Source: Dermatemys mawii
Taxonomy: Eukaryota > Chordata > Testudines > Dermatemydidae
Assembly (NCBI GenBank): GCA_007922305.1
Contig: ML677373.1
Location: forward strand, 16,684,242-16,748,241
DNA length: 64,000 nt
Direction of reading: 5' to 3'
Below, piece by piece: positions 1-10,480 of this stretch. A program made the position numbers and the translations under genes. Within the stretch, counting starts at the first letter, position 1, and each line of letters starts with the position of its first letter. The notes under the pieces were generated by a model. The model did no database searches, was not told the origin of the DNA, and worked only from the letters and a program-made list of their open reading frames with translations.

Positions 1-442
1 CCAGAAGTTCTGAATTTTTTATAAGATCATTCAGTTTGAAATAAAGAAAAAAAAAACCATGGTTACCATAGCAACTGCCTCCGGGGCTGGCAGCATTGAT
101 ATTTTCTTTAGGGTACAGACTTAGGGCACGATCCTGGAACGACTTCCTACCAGAATAGTGCTTATTAGTCTCAACGACTTCTGGATGAGTTTTGTTTGAT
201 TAACAGCAGCAAAATGTCACCTTGTGTGTTTGCAAACCTCTATGCCCATCCCAGCATTGGGCTAACAACAGCAGAATAACATGGCAAAGTTCCTCTCCTT
301 TCTTTTCTATGAAATTTGTATATGTTGTTGACATAAGTAGAATCCTGGGAGTCCATCTGCCTGGGCAGTTTGCAGTTTCTTGGCCACAGAGAGCTCTGTT
401 CACTTGAATATTTAACAGAACATCTGTTCCATTATTGCATAT

Positions 443-505
443 AGGCCTGATCCAACACTCAGCAGAAAGACTCCCATTGATTTCAATGAGCTTCCGATCA
501 GGCCT
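443..505. repeat. Short palindromic interspersed element (AGGCCTGATC ends)
   Basis: The ends are exact inverted repeats (AGGCCTGATC at the left, GATCAGGCCT at the right). The centre carries the inverted pair CCCATTGA / TTTCAATG. The same centre (purine-rich CATTGA-GTCAATGG type) recurs in many places in the window, so I read this as one copy of a dispersed short MITE-like family. No coding capacity. Confidence 0.6.
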
Positions 506-510
506 GTACA

Positions 511-2800
511 AAATATCATTTTGACACTTTTTCCTAAGTCTCCATGGTCTATCCTTTCAGTTACATCAGTATGTCCTTGTATGCCCACCTAAAGGGAAAA
601 GAAGGGGTCCTAGGATCAGGCACTACAGGTGCCAAAAGCCCCATAAGTCACCTAATGCACCGTATTGTTCTGCACTGCATAGTCTTTGCCTTGTAAAATT
701 TTAAATACCAAGTGGTGAGGTCTCTACCACAATTTGTTACTAATAGTGGAAAGCAGTAGGACCGTAGCCTCAGTTGCCATAAACTGGCATGCCTCTTGAG
801 GTCAATGGAATGATGCCAATTTACATCAGCTGCAAATCTGGCCCATTTATCCTAACCGTCAGCCTAAGATTTCCTCTTCTTGATTTCTTCCCGCGACTCC
901 TAGTTGAAGGGACCATGGCTGAACAGATCCCTTTCAGCTGAAGGGAATGCTTTTCCATTCTAGACCTGAGGCACAGAGCCAGCTTCCTCTTCACATGGCG
1001 ATTGCCATTGGTTTTGACACTGCCAGTGTCTCTGCCAACCTCAGGCTGCAGGACCTAGTCCTTTTCCAGTCAGCTGCTCATAGGATGGTGCCAACAGAAG
1101 CAGGGGCTCACTGTATTTACTAATTTAAAATGGGTGAAAAAAAAATAACTGACTTTAGCCCAAATTGGGTTTCATTGATACTGTATAAAGGACCCATTTA
1201 CTGAAAAAATTGTGTGAAGAATCTTTTAGAATGAGAAGGGGAACATGCTGTCCTGGGGATGCAATTTTAAAAAAAAAGTATAAGAAAACTCTAAAGGCAT
1301 TTATTATTCAGTTTCTAAAACATTAATTTCTCAGTATAGACAGCAGACCAAATCCTTTGCTTGCAATTTGCTTTAGCCAAATACCAGCATTTAATTATTG
1401 GTTTGGTGTTGGACCACATCTGACCATCATCTGTGCTATGATTGGTCCTGTGGGGGAATAGTCAGTCATTTATAAAAGTAATCATGTATTTTGTCTAAAA
1501 AATTAGTACTTGTAGTGTGATTTGAGTGGCTGTGTTCCACCGATCACGATCTAGCATAAGTTCTATTGCATTTTATCAAAGGAAGTATTGATGTCTGTTT
1601 TTCAAACTCTGCAATCTCGGCTTCTTGACATGCACAAATACAGACTTCTTGGGACAGTTGATCTCTATACTGATCAAGCCCAGAAGCCTGTAGCAGATGG
1701 TCAGTCTTTGAATTTCCCAGCCCTTTTTACCCATTGGCAGCAACTTTCTCATTTAGGGTCAATGATAATCTGAAAGTTTGCAGCGGGTTCAGAGGCTGCT
1801 ATTGAAAAGGTTTTTGGAGACAGATGTAGTAGCTAGAATGAATTGAAGGGCAGAACCAATTCAAAACACCACATAAAGGATGCTCCAGGTAAACCCTATT
1901 TTATAGATGAGGGTGGGGGGAGAAAGGGAGATAGGACTGACCCACACAGAGATTAAGAGATACCATGGTGATAAACACAAACTTAGAGCCTGAATAGAAT
2001 ACAACAGTGATTGACTCAAGCAGACACGGCCTGTAATAATATCTCCCTCCTAGGAGCTGTGAGATGAAGTCATTAGTATTTATGATGGTTTTTTGAGATC
2101 CCTGCGTGGAAGGTGCAGGGCATAGAAGTGTATGTGCATGGTGCTGTTTCACTGAAGTAAATTTCCTGTTGGAATCAGAGAGACTGAAACGTAGTGTGCA
2201 AGGGACACATTCACTCTTATTTCTCAGTTCACACGTGTGGCACAACTACTCATCCAAGACGTCTGCCCGAGGTTTCCCAAATCAGCTCTAGACCCCAGAC
2301 AAAGGAACACAGAAGAACAACCCCATGCAACCATTGGCACCTAACTGCTGTCCACAGGCCGGAGTCAGTTGTTGAGGTTCCTAAAGATGCTGATAGGTGC
2401 CTACTGGTATTTACAAAAGTGCTTAATCAGGTTAGGTGCCTAACTTCTAATGGGAGCTACCCACTTCTGTAAATCCCAGTAGGATCCCTATCTGGATCTT
2501 TAGGCATGTAAATATTTTAGGAAGCGCTTGAGGGGCCAGATTTATGGTTTAGGATCTGAGTAAACCATGCACAGTTTCATGCCTCTTCATCACAGGAGGA
2601 TGTTCTCACCTCTTCGTTGCTTTCAATGAAATTGTTTGGTTGACAGAATCTTTGAGTACCTAAGCAGCTTTCCAACATTTGCCAGCTAGTGGCCTGAACT
2701 CAGTCACCATTCTAACTGAATGAAAGCCATGAATAGCCAGCAGCAAGAAAATAACTCTCTTCCCCAAAATGTATATTTATCATAAAAGGGGAAAATGAAA
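511..2800. other. Intergenic sequence, no gene seen; one partial palindrome at 781-844
   Basis: No reading frame here looks like a protein. 781-844 holds the right half of the dispersed palindrome (GTCAATGGAATGATGCC, then TTTACATCAGCTG and a terminal CTGGCCC). The rest is unique-looking AT-rich sequence in which I see no RNA gene and no recognisable repeat. Confidence 0.5.
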
Positions 2801-2803
2801 GTT

Positions 2804-2893
2804 GTGGCCCACACCCCAGTCGGTGTAATTACCACAGATTCATTGAAATCAGTGGCGCTACATTAATTTACACAAGCTGAGAAGCTGTGCCTG
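2804..2893. repeat. Dispersed palindromic element, near full length, degraded
   Basis: Left arm has CGGTGTAATTACCAC, centre ATTCATTGAAATCAGTGG, right arm TTAATTTACACAAGCTGAG. The arms are imperfect inverted repeats of each other, as in the better preserved copy at 5620-5706. Confidence 0.55.
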
Positions 2894-3429
2894 ATATCTT
2901 AACTACGGATGGACCCAAGCTGCAGAGGTTAGATTCTGGACTGGATCCAGATTCTTTCCCATGTTTGGGAATGTTCAGATTTAGGGCCTTGCTCTAGTTA
3001 GTAAGTAAGTCTGCACTCTAGCAGGTAGGTGCACACATAAATATATATTTAGTGCACATACTCTACCACTCATGGGTGCTGAGGGACTTTTTGTTCATAA
3101 AGTGCTTTGAGATCCTCAGCTAGAAAATGGTAAGGAAAAGTTAACATTTCTCATAAGTGTAATCAAGAATGATTATATCTGAATGAGAAATAATGCCTCT
3201 GTCAAATGATCTCAGAATTTGAAATTAATTGTCTCATGTCACCAATGTATTGCGATGGTTAACAGGTATAAGGTAGTTGCCTAAGTGGATGGATGCTATT
3301 GTGTTAAATAAAATGAGACAAAGTCTCAATCATCCAGTCATTATGGGTGAGCAATGGCCCATAATGGGGAATGGTTCTGAGTGTATATATTGTAATAAAC
3401 TAATTCTTTTGTGTACACTAATTTAAAAA

Positions 3430-3545
3430 CATAGGAATTGCTTTAGTTCATAGAACAAAGGCTCATTTAGACCAATATCCTCTCTGTCCTCCAGTGACTA
3501 ACAGCAAATGCTTTACAGAAAAGTGGAAAACTTCCACAAGAGACA
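3430..3545 (-). mobile_element. CR1 LINE 3' tail, old and degraded
   Basis: Reading the plus strand, the segment starts with CATAGGAATTG, continues with GACCAATATCC and an AGTGACTAACAGCAAATGCTT stretch. This is the order seen in the reverse complement of amniote CR1 3' ends (compare 7454-7635). It is heavily diverged, so it is an old copy. The 5' part of the LINE is absent, as usual for CR1. Confidence 0.5.
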
Positions 3546-5619
3546 ACTCTGCTATAATGTGCCTTTTAGGAAAGATGATTTCCTGCTCCCAGTAGTTAGG
3601 TCATTGCCTTTATCTCCTGAAGCATGAGGGTTGATCTCATTTACACATTTTTCTTTAGCTGGTTAGTGTAACTAGAAATGACATAGGTAGTTTACTGTTT
3701 ATAAGGCCTCTGACACAGTGCTGGCTATATATTTTTTTTACAGTGCCAAATGCATTCTGTGTGTCTGATTTTGCATTGTTTGATTTAGACAGAGCCTGGT
3801 TTATATTTTGAGGTGCGGGTTTGAACTTCAGCCACTTGATGGCCACATTTTATTTTATTTTTTCAAATTGTGCCAGTACTATATTTGATACATTGCAAAG
3901 AGCAGGAGGCTAAAACGTGTGTAGTCAGAAAACCCTCCATATGGCCTCCTCTCTTTCTCTCTCTCCCTCTCCCTCTCTGTGTATCTGTATCTATCTAGAT
4001 ACGTAAATTTCTACAGGGCTCCTCTGTAATTCATATTATCCCAGTAACATGCAATAAGAGTGGGGAAAATAATATAAGCCTCTTGGCTATAGACGCAGGT
4101 GCTCACTTTGTTCCTTTGCTTTTGATGTTCCCGTATTGACCCAATAGGTCACATTCCAACCCACTCTCCTCATCCAACCAATGGGTGTGGACAGAGTGTG
4201 ACCATGACTGCTCAATTTTTCACATGTCCTTATCCCAATAACTTAGCATGCTCCATGTGATAAACCCAGGGGTTTAATCTTGATACATTAATGTAGGCTG
4301 TGAGGGCTGATCTCTGCCCTCATTAACAAGTGTGCTTCCCTGTTGTCTTCCAAAGGTTTCACTGCACTGGAGTAAAACTGCTATTCTTAAAAATAATCTA
4401 CAGCTAGTTCAGACCACAATATACCCCTCTTCTTAGAAGCACAGGCCCCCAAGAGCCTATCATCCGAGTACTCAACGCGTTCCACTGTTTACCTCTTGCA
4501 TGGTACCTGATCATGACCTCCCATGACCTTTGTGGTCCACTAGAGCAATGGAATGGTCACCGTTTGGAGTGCGATGTGTGTGTTCAGGAGATGGAATTTT
4601 CTCAGAGACTGGCTGACAAAGTTGGTGTTTATTTGTGGAAACAATCAGGATGATCACGAACTTTCAGAGCAAAATGAGAAAGCCCACAACTTTGAATGAG
4701 CCTTCCCTTATAAAACACACACACACATCCCACATCTGCAAAACAAGCTTGACACAACAAAAACGTGACAGACCCACTCTGGGTCATCAGAGATTGAATG
4801 TGGGATGTTTAGCACCAAATTCATAGTTCTCTACCACTTGACCCAAAGGAATCATTTCATTAGTTGGTAGCAGTAGTAGGTTCTTATCCTCTATGAACTC
4901 TCCACTAAAAGGAGACATGACCTACTCAGTTAGTACATTATAAAAAAACACATACACAAATTCCAGGCCTTGAAGATTTGGAGTTTAGAGAGAAAAGAGT
5001 AAGAGATGAGAGGAAAGAGAGAAGCATCTCTTAGTGAACATTTGATAACATTTGGGTGCTCAGATACAGTGCTGGTGAATACGGAGGAATAAGAATCTAC
5101 AAAGATGGGAGAAAAAGGGTGGTCATTGTCCCATTCTCTACAGTACGGCTTGTACCTTAGGTCTGGATTCTATTATAGTAAACAGATCTTTGAAATGTAA
5201 TTATCTAATAGCAGCAAGTTCTGAGAATTGATCGCTTCTGATTTCAATAGCGTTCCCAAGCTGGAGAGAGTGGAATTCTCACTTGTGCTTTCTGTGAAGT
5301 CACAAAGCGATTCCAAAAGACTAAATTTACTTTTTTATTTCTAAGAATGTGTCCTGAAAGAACAGTGTAAGCTCTGATTGGCACACTAGGGAAGTAACCA
5401 ATAGAGCAACACTAATATGCCCCAAAAATGATTCAGAAAATTGTCTTTACCCCTAATTGCCTCATTTATCATCTTCAAGTAAGATTTTTTTCCCTTAGTA
5501 AGAATTTGTCAGGCATTCATGTACCACTTTGCCCAGTAAAGGACTAAATCTGCTTTTTTGTGGGCTGTGTGAATGGTTTCCATTTGAATGTCATGAAAAA
5601 CTTCTCCATACACAGTGGG
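3546..5619. other. Intergenic, no gene seen; CT-rich tract and a possible SINE remnant
   Basis: 3948-3977 is a CT-rich simple tract followed by TCTATCTAGATA. 4770-4830 has the look of a reverse-strand tRNA-type SINE head (a GATTGAATGTGGGA stretch, then CTCTACCACTTGACCC), but is too decayed to be sure. Nothing else recognised. Confidence 0.4.
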
Positions 5620-5706
5620 AACCAGTTCCTGTGTTGGTATAAATTAATGTAGCCCCACTGAAGTCAATGGAACTACACTGGTTTATATCAGCTGAGGCTC
5701 TGGTCC
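5620..5706. repeat. Dispersed palindromic element, best preserved copy
   Basis: 87 bp with arms GGTATAAATTAATGTAG and CTACACTGGTTTATATC around the centre CCACTGAAGTCAATGG. Outer ends are ACCAG and CTGGT. The arms pair over most of their length, so the single strand would fold into one hairpin. It represents the family found repeatedly in the window. Confidence 0.7.
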
Positions 5707-6358
5707 CTGAAGGTAAAATTTAACCCTTAAGAAGGAACCAGAACTTTCAGAAATCTGTTATTTTGGGCAGGACTCTGTGTGTGCATTCATGGGAGGGAGA
5801 AGGGTGCGTCGACTGGGAGAGTGAAGGGCTTTATTCTTGAACATTGATTGATTACAAGCTTTAAAAATTTGCCTTCAGTTCAGAGAGCCAAATTTGATCC
5901 TGAAGGTAATAGGATTGTAGAGGGCTTCAGGCCAGACTTTGAGCCTGGGAGTCTGTTTTATTTCATCAGCTATGTAATCGGCTGACTTTACATGCCCTGT
6001 TTTTGTTCATCAGCAGTATGATTCAGCAGCACATACAGAGCAGTTCTGATATAACTTTATATTAGTCTTAACTCAGGCAAACCTCCCAGGTCCAGAGCAC
6101 ATGGCCTGAGTGACTAATACTGCCCTATGAAGTTCACCCTTGGTCCAGCGGCCCTGATTTTCTAGCCCTCTCAGACCATTAATGTAAGTTTATCTATTGG
6201 CCTCTGATCCTTTCTGGCCCCTTGGTACTTCTGTGAATTTCAGCTTTGAGCTTATTTGTACAAGGTCAATTTTTTCAGAACCAAGTAAGTGGCTTCTAAG
6301 TCCCATTTCAAACGTGGCTTAGAGACTTAGGCATCAGGTCTCAAGGAACCCAAGAGTC
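5707..6358. other. Intergenic, nothing recognised
   Basis: AT-rich, no convincing coding frame, RNA gene or repeat seen. Confidence 0.4.
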
Positions 6359-6582
6359 AGGGTTGCTAACAGTCCCTTATTACTAAGGATGTCCCTTATT
6401 TTTTCATCTCTGTACAACAAGATTGGGAGCTGCTGAGTGCTACAAAAAAGCAGCAAGAAATACCCCTGGCAAATGTAGGTGAGTGTTTATTATTATTTAT
6501 TGATTATTAATGATGCTAATAATATTGGAAGGGTAAGGAGGGGCAGGTGTGCTAAGGAAACGGTCTCTTATTTGGCAACCCT
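6359..6582. mobile_element. Short inverted-repeat DNA transposon (MITE)
   Basis: Left end AGGGTTGCTAAC and right end TTGGCAACCCT are inverted repeats (GGTTGC / GCAACC core), about 224 bp apart. Just inside each end is a CCCTTATT / TCTTATTT segment. No ORF. The interior contains a run of TTATTATT repeats. The superfamily cannot be fixed because I do not see a clear target duplication. Confidence 0.55.
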
Positions 6583-7453
6583 AAGCCTAAACCACTTTTG
6601 AAAGTGTTGCTAATAATGATTATACAGGGTTTCTTGCAAACAAATATATTTCCTTTAAAATGTTACATGGGGGCATCAGTTCTTTAATAATACTGGAAAT
6701 AAGTGCAGTAGATGAATATAGGGAGTACTTAAGATCAGACCTCTGCCAATGATTCAAGGCCTACTAAGGGAAAGCCCATTTCCTTTAATGAGGCTTTTAT
6801 GAAGGGCACTCTCATGTGGCAGATATGAGACTACTATACGAATGAAACAGAGCTTTAATAGAACTCACTTTCCTTTGCTCTGTACTCTTGCTCCATTCCC
6901 CAGCATATTTAAAGCATGCAATCTTCTAAATTAGAGGACTCATTAGGAATAAGAGAGAGAGAAAGTGAAAGAAGAAATTGTTCAGTGCTCAAGCATGAAA
7001 AGAGAGAGCACCAAGACAGTGCAACATTTAACGTTTATTACCCCTTATGTAAGTGTACCGTCATACCATACCTTCCCATTAGGGGGCACTCTCTGTTGTA
7101 ACACCCCTTTCATCGCATTTGCGATAGCAAAATTAAACTTGAATACCATAACCTGCTTACCTACTTACCATTCTGTGGCACTCCCTTAAAATCTGTCTCA
7201 TCATAAGTAACTTAACACCATTTTTTTTAACTAGCTCTTAACTTGCTTGGCATCCAAGGTACTTCTGCATTTGGAAGGGTTGTTCTTTCACACCATAGTA
7301 CAGTACACAATCTTGTATATAGTTACCTTGCTGGCTCTTTGATGTTGGAGGGAATTGGAGTCTTTCTTGGGATGACTTGCACTTTGTTCTTCTGGCGGTG
7401 TGGTGTTTTGAGAGTCTGCTCTAATATCGAACTGTCACTTGTTAGCCTCTGTT
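6583..7453. other. Intergenic, no gene seen
   Basis: Short open frames at 6916-7189 and 7243-7458 have no recognisable family, no splice context and simple composition. I treat them as chance. Confidence 0.4.
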
Positions 7454-7635
7454 CATAAGAACATAAGAACGGCCATTCTGGGTCAGACCAAAGGCCCATC
7501 TAGCTCAGTATTCTGTCTTCTGACAATGGCCAATGCCAGGTGCCCCAAAAAATTAACAGCACAGGTAATCATCAAGTGATTCATCCCCTGTCTCCCATTC
7601 CCAGCTTTTGGCAACAGAGGCTATGTCCCACTGAA
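7454..7635 (-). mobile_element. CR1 LINE 3' end, truncated
   Basis: The plus strand begins with CATAAGAACATAAGAACGGC, the reverse complement of the tandem 3'-terminal motif of a reptile CR1 subfamily. GGGTCAGACCAAAGGCCCAT and GGCCAATGCCAGGTGCCCC follow, which are strongly conserved in CR1 3' ends. The element is 5'-truncated, typical of target-primed reverse transcription. It lies directly next to the PLE at 7656. Confidence 0.85.
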
Positions 7636-7646
7636 AAATTCCCAGG

Positions 7647-7655
7647 GAATTGCAT
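7647..7655. repeat. Target-site duplication, left copy (GAATTGCAT)
   Basis: GAATTGCAT occurs here and again at 8606-8614, exactly flanking the Penelope-like element between them. This fixes both element boundaries. Confidence 0.8.
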
Positions 7656-7770
7656 AAAGAACAAGGAGTACTTGTGGCACCTTAGAGACTAACAAATTTA
7701 TTTCGGCATAAGATTTTGTGGGCTAGAATCCACTGCATCAAATGCATAGAGTGGAACATACAGTAGGAAG

Positions 7771-7794
7771 ATACACACACACACACACACACAC
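7771..7794. repeat. (AC)n microsatellite inside the PLE arm
   Basis: About 12 AC units. Related simple tracts (GA and CT/GT) occupy the matching place in the arms of the PLE at 18275-19191, so the tract seems to be part of the element. Confidence 0.85.
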
Positions 7795-7946
7795 CCCATG
7801 AAAAGGTAGAGGTTGCCATACCAACTTTAAGTGCCATACCAATCAAAAAGTGGGCTATTATTAGCAGGAGAAAAAAACTTTTGTAGTGCTAATCAGGATT
7901 GCTCATTTCAAACAGTTCACAAGAAGGTGTGAGTAACAGTAAGGGG

Positions 7947-8546
7947 TTACTTAACATGGGGAAATAGATTGCAATTTGTGTAATGACCCAGCCACTCCCA
8001 GTCTTCATTTAAGCCTAATTTAATGGTATCCAGTTTGCAAATTAATTCCAGTTCAGCAGTTTCTTGTTGGAATCTGTTTTTGAAGATTTTTTGTTGAAGA
8101 ATTGCCACTTTTAAGTCTGTTACAAAATGACCACAAATATTGAAGTGTTCTCCTGCTGGTTTTTGAATGTTATGATTCCTGGTGTCAGATTTGTGTCCAT
8201 TTATTCTTTTATGTAGAGACTCTCTGGTTTGGCCAATGTGCACGGCAGAAGGGCATTGCTGGCACATGATGGCATATATCACATTGGTAGATGTGCAGGT
8301 GAATGAGCCCCTGATGGCATGGCTGATGTGATTAGGTCCTATCATGGTGTCACTTGAATAGATATGTGGACAGACTTGGCATCGGGCTTTGTTGCAAGAA
8401 TAGGTTCCTGGGTTAGTGTTTTTGTTGTGTGGTGTGTGGTTGCTGGTGAATATTTGCTTCAGGTTGGGGAGCTGTCTGTAAGTGAGGACTGGTCTGTCTC
8501 CCAAGATCTGTGAGAGTTGGGGATCATCCTTCAGGATAGATGTCAC
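7947..8546 (-). CDS. PLE GIY-YIG endonuclease domain (C-terminal part of Penelope-like ORF)
   Basis: 199 codons on the reverse strand, open throughout. A cysteine cluster CNKARCQVC (residues 51-59, followed by H61) precedes the nuclease core, as in Neptune-type PLEs. The core shows VIYAI at 89-93 (for GIY), HIGQT at 103-107 (for YIG), then RINGHKS at 114-120 and GEHF at 132-135, which supply the usual Arg, His and Glu. In intact PLEs this domain follows a reverse transcriptase and nicks DNA for target-primed insertion. Here the first position of YIG is His, and there is no reverse transcriptase upstream, so the copy is unlikely to move by itself. The first Met is arbitrary, because the parent ORF would extend further upstream. 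Whether it is transcribed is unknown. Confidence 0.85.
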   Translation of the reverse strand: MTSILKDDPQLSQILGDRPVLTYRQLPNLKQIFTSNHTPHNKNTNPGTYSCNKARCQVCPHIYSSDTMIGPNHISHAIRGSFTCTSTNVIYAIMCQQCPSAVHIGQTRESLHKRINGHKSDTRNHNIQKPAGEHFNICGHFVTDLKVAILQQKIFKNRFQQETAELELICKLDTIKLGLNEDWEWLGHYTNCNLFPHVK

Positions 8547-8605
8547 AAGTACTCTTCATTCTTTTTGCGAATACAGACTAACTCTGCTACCACTCTGAAA
8601 CCAGT

Positions 8606-8614
8606 GAATTGCAT
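8606..8614. repeat. Target-site duplication, right copy (GAATTGCAT)
   Basis: Identical to 7647-7655. Confidence 0.8.
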
Positions 8615-8715
8615 GTTTCAACATACTCCCCATCCACATTTATGTCTTGTTATCATTGTGGGCAAATGTCTTTGTGATTTTCTGAAAGAGGATTCATCTG
8701 TTCAGCACATGTAGG

Positions 8716-9280
8716 TTGCTTCCAAACACTAAGGAAATAATTTCATCCTGGTAAGACATTCCCAGAACCACAACTGGGACACCTTAGCTTGTTGGCCACA
8801 GTAGGCTTTGGCCTTTGTGTGTCTCTTCTAGTTTTCCTGTTACTTGTTCCATCACTGCCAATCGTAGTAATGCCAATGCTATCTTTGCATCTTTAGATGA
8901 CATCACATGTTGTACCAGGCTGCTATTCAGGCTTTCTATAGGAGGTTTTTTCTGTTCAAGAATGGCTTGCCATATATATTCTTTGCTTTATGCCCCTTTC
9001 TTTAATAGGCTCTGAGTAATTTTAATTGCTGGTGTGGCTTTGCCATTTAACTGGCTGTGGAGTAGCCATGATGTGATTTGACTGAATTCCCATTCCTGGG
9101 TAAATTGCACAAGCTCATTGCAAATAAACTGGGCTCTGATGTCTGAAGTTTGGGATATTCTACCTACTTAAATGCTTCATTAATTTGCCTATGATGGTCA
9201 TACTATCATACTATATTGTCCCTCTTGGGAAGCTGTCAATCGTAACCAAAAAACCCCCATCCATTGTGTCCCCAGTAAGT
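8716..9280 (-). pseudogene. Ty3/Gypsy retrotransposon integrase relic
   Basis: Translating the reverse strand gives recognisable integrase core pieces with stop codons. FLVTIDSF (about 9247-9224) holds the first catalytic Asp. SDIRAQF (about 9144-9124) holds the second. QLNGKAT lies so that 35 residues separate the second Asp from the position of the catalytic Glu, which is Thr here. The downstream part keeps a family-like LLKK, a PPIESL (usually NTPxEG) and an AYCGQQAK segment (about 8806-8783). In Gypsy elements the enzyme inserts the cDNA. This copy is dead: at least three in-frame stops and a lost catalytic acid. I see no LTRs. The PLE boundary lies 100 bp beyond its 3' side. Confidence 0.75.
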
Positions 9281-10457
9281 GGGAAAGTGGGAAGAAGCTT
9301 GTGATTGTGTCTTAGCCATTGTTCAATGGTAATGTCTTAATAAACCAGCTGAAAATTGGAAAGAGAAAAAGATGAAGGGGGAGAACCTTAAAATAACATT
9401 ACTGTCAGCATACCACAAATATTAGTTACAATTCTTGCCTCTTGATTTTACTTGCGGTGCCCTACAGGAGATATTGTCAGTTTCTACAGTCATTCCTCCT
9501 ACAATGGTCTGCTTAGGGTTTCGCATGTGTCAGATCAGTTCCTGTATCGCAGTGGTTCCTTCTCAAAAGATTAAAAACACTTTAACAGTGGCTTGGTTTG
9601 CAAAACAGCAATAAGTAAAAATGTTTTTTGCCTTGTGATTTTTTTGGGGAGGGACAAGAAAAAGTCAGACCTCCTCCAGCACTCTGACTCTTGTTCAGTG
9701 AAGAATCCTAGGGAATTAGAGATGGAAAAGACTTAATTGAATCTAATTTGCTGCCCATTAATGGCTGCACTGCATTTGTGCACCTCTCCACTCTTGTTTT
9801 AGGTATCCTGAGGGTTAACATTACCTGTGTCAGAAGGTAATTGAAATGCCTTTCCTAGAAAACAGAGGGGGTACTTTTTGTCAGCCAGCTTGTGTTATTG
9901 TCTGACCCCAATGGATTTCCTATCTCCCAGGAATAAAGCAATGCAAAACTGCTGAAAATTTTCTTGGGAAATTATTGAACATTTTATTCCAGGAGATTTT
10001 GTACTCCTTAAATACTGTTTTACCCTGAATGATGGTTAAATGGCTATTTTTTCTACCACAGACTTTCTAAGATTTGAATTTTCACTTGTTTTCTATGCAA
10101 AGTCATTTGGTTTGCCAGTGGCACAAAGCGTCAAGTACTGGGATCCTACAACAGAGATGCAAACCCATTCTGCTTATTCAGCCTTTGAGTCAAGCGCTTC
10201 CCTGCCCAGAGATGTAATTATTTGTGCTGACTCACCCTCCTGATCAGATTAGATGAGTCCTATTAGCTCCAATCTAGCAATATAAAAAGGCTGGGAGTGA
10301 CTCTTCAACCAGAGTGAACTAAAGGTTGAGACAAGGGGATATTCTACACTGATTACTCTAGGAACAGTTGAGCTCAGGAAAGTGAGAGTAAATTCTACCA
10401 ACGTTTATTGCAACCTCCTAATCGTTCCGGTCATTTATAATACTAATGTGGGGAAAA
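9281..10457. other. Intergenic, possibly further decayed Gypsy sequence; no gene seen
   Basis: If the Gypsy relic extends upstream (RNase H, reverse transcriptase) it is too decayed to read. A TATAAAAAG at 10281-10289 with CCAAT at 10269-10273 is the only promoter-like feature. The spacing of the two boxes is too short for a standard promoter. Confidence 0.4.
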
Positions 10458-10480
10458 TTCATAGATTCCAAGGCCAGAAG
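10458..10480 (-). mobile_element. Older CR1, 3'-terminal fragment left of a nested insertion
   Basis: TTCATAGATTCCAAGGCCAG is the start (plus-strand reading) of the reverse-complement CR1 3' end. The continuation of this element is found at 11771, on the far side of the plus-strand CR1. Confidence 0.75.

Larger units (their letters stand above)
7656..8605 (-). mobile_element. Penelope-like element, endonuclease-only copy with inverted arms
   Basis: 950 bp between 9-bp direct repeats. The left end (AAAGAACAAGGAGTACTTGT...) and the right end (ACAAGTACTCTTCATTCTTTTT...) are inverted versions of the same sequence. An AC microsatellite lies at 7771-7794. The reverse strand carries the GIY-YIG endonuclease ORF. 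The reverse transcriptase that makes up most of a full PLE is absent. The same layout is seen at 18275-19191, so this is probably a recurring non-autonomous form and not a single random truncation. Confidence 0.85.

Noticed and set aside
200..511. 103-codon reverse frame overlapping a forward frame
   Set aside because: No family pattern. Its start overlaps the palindromic element at 443-505 and no splice or promoter context is visible.
10269..10289. CCAAT and TATAAAAAG as a promoter
   Set aside because: The two boxes are about 8 bp apart, too close for a standard promoter, and no transcript unit follows except truncated CR1.
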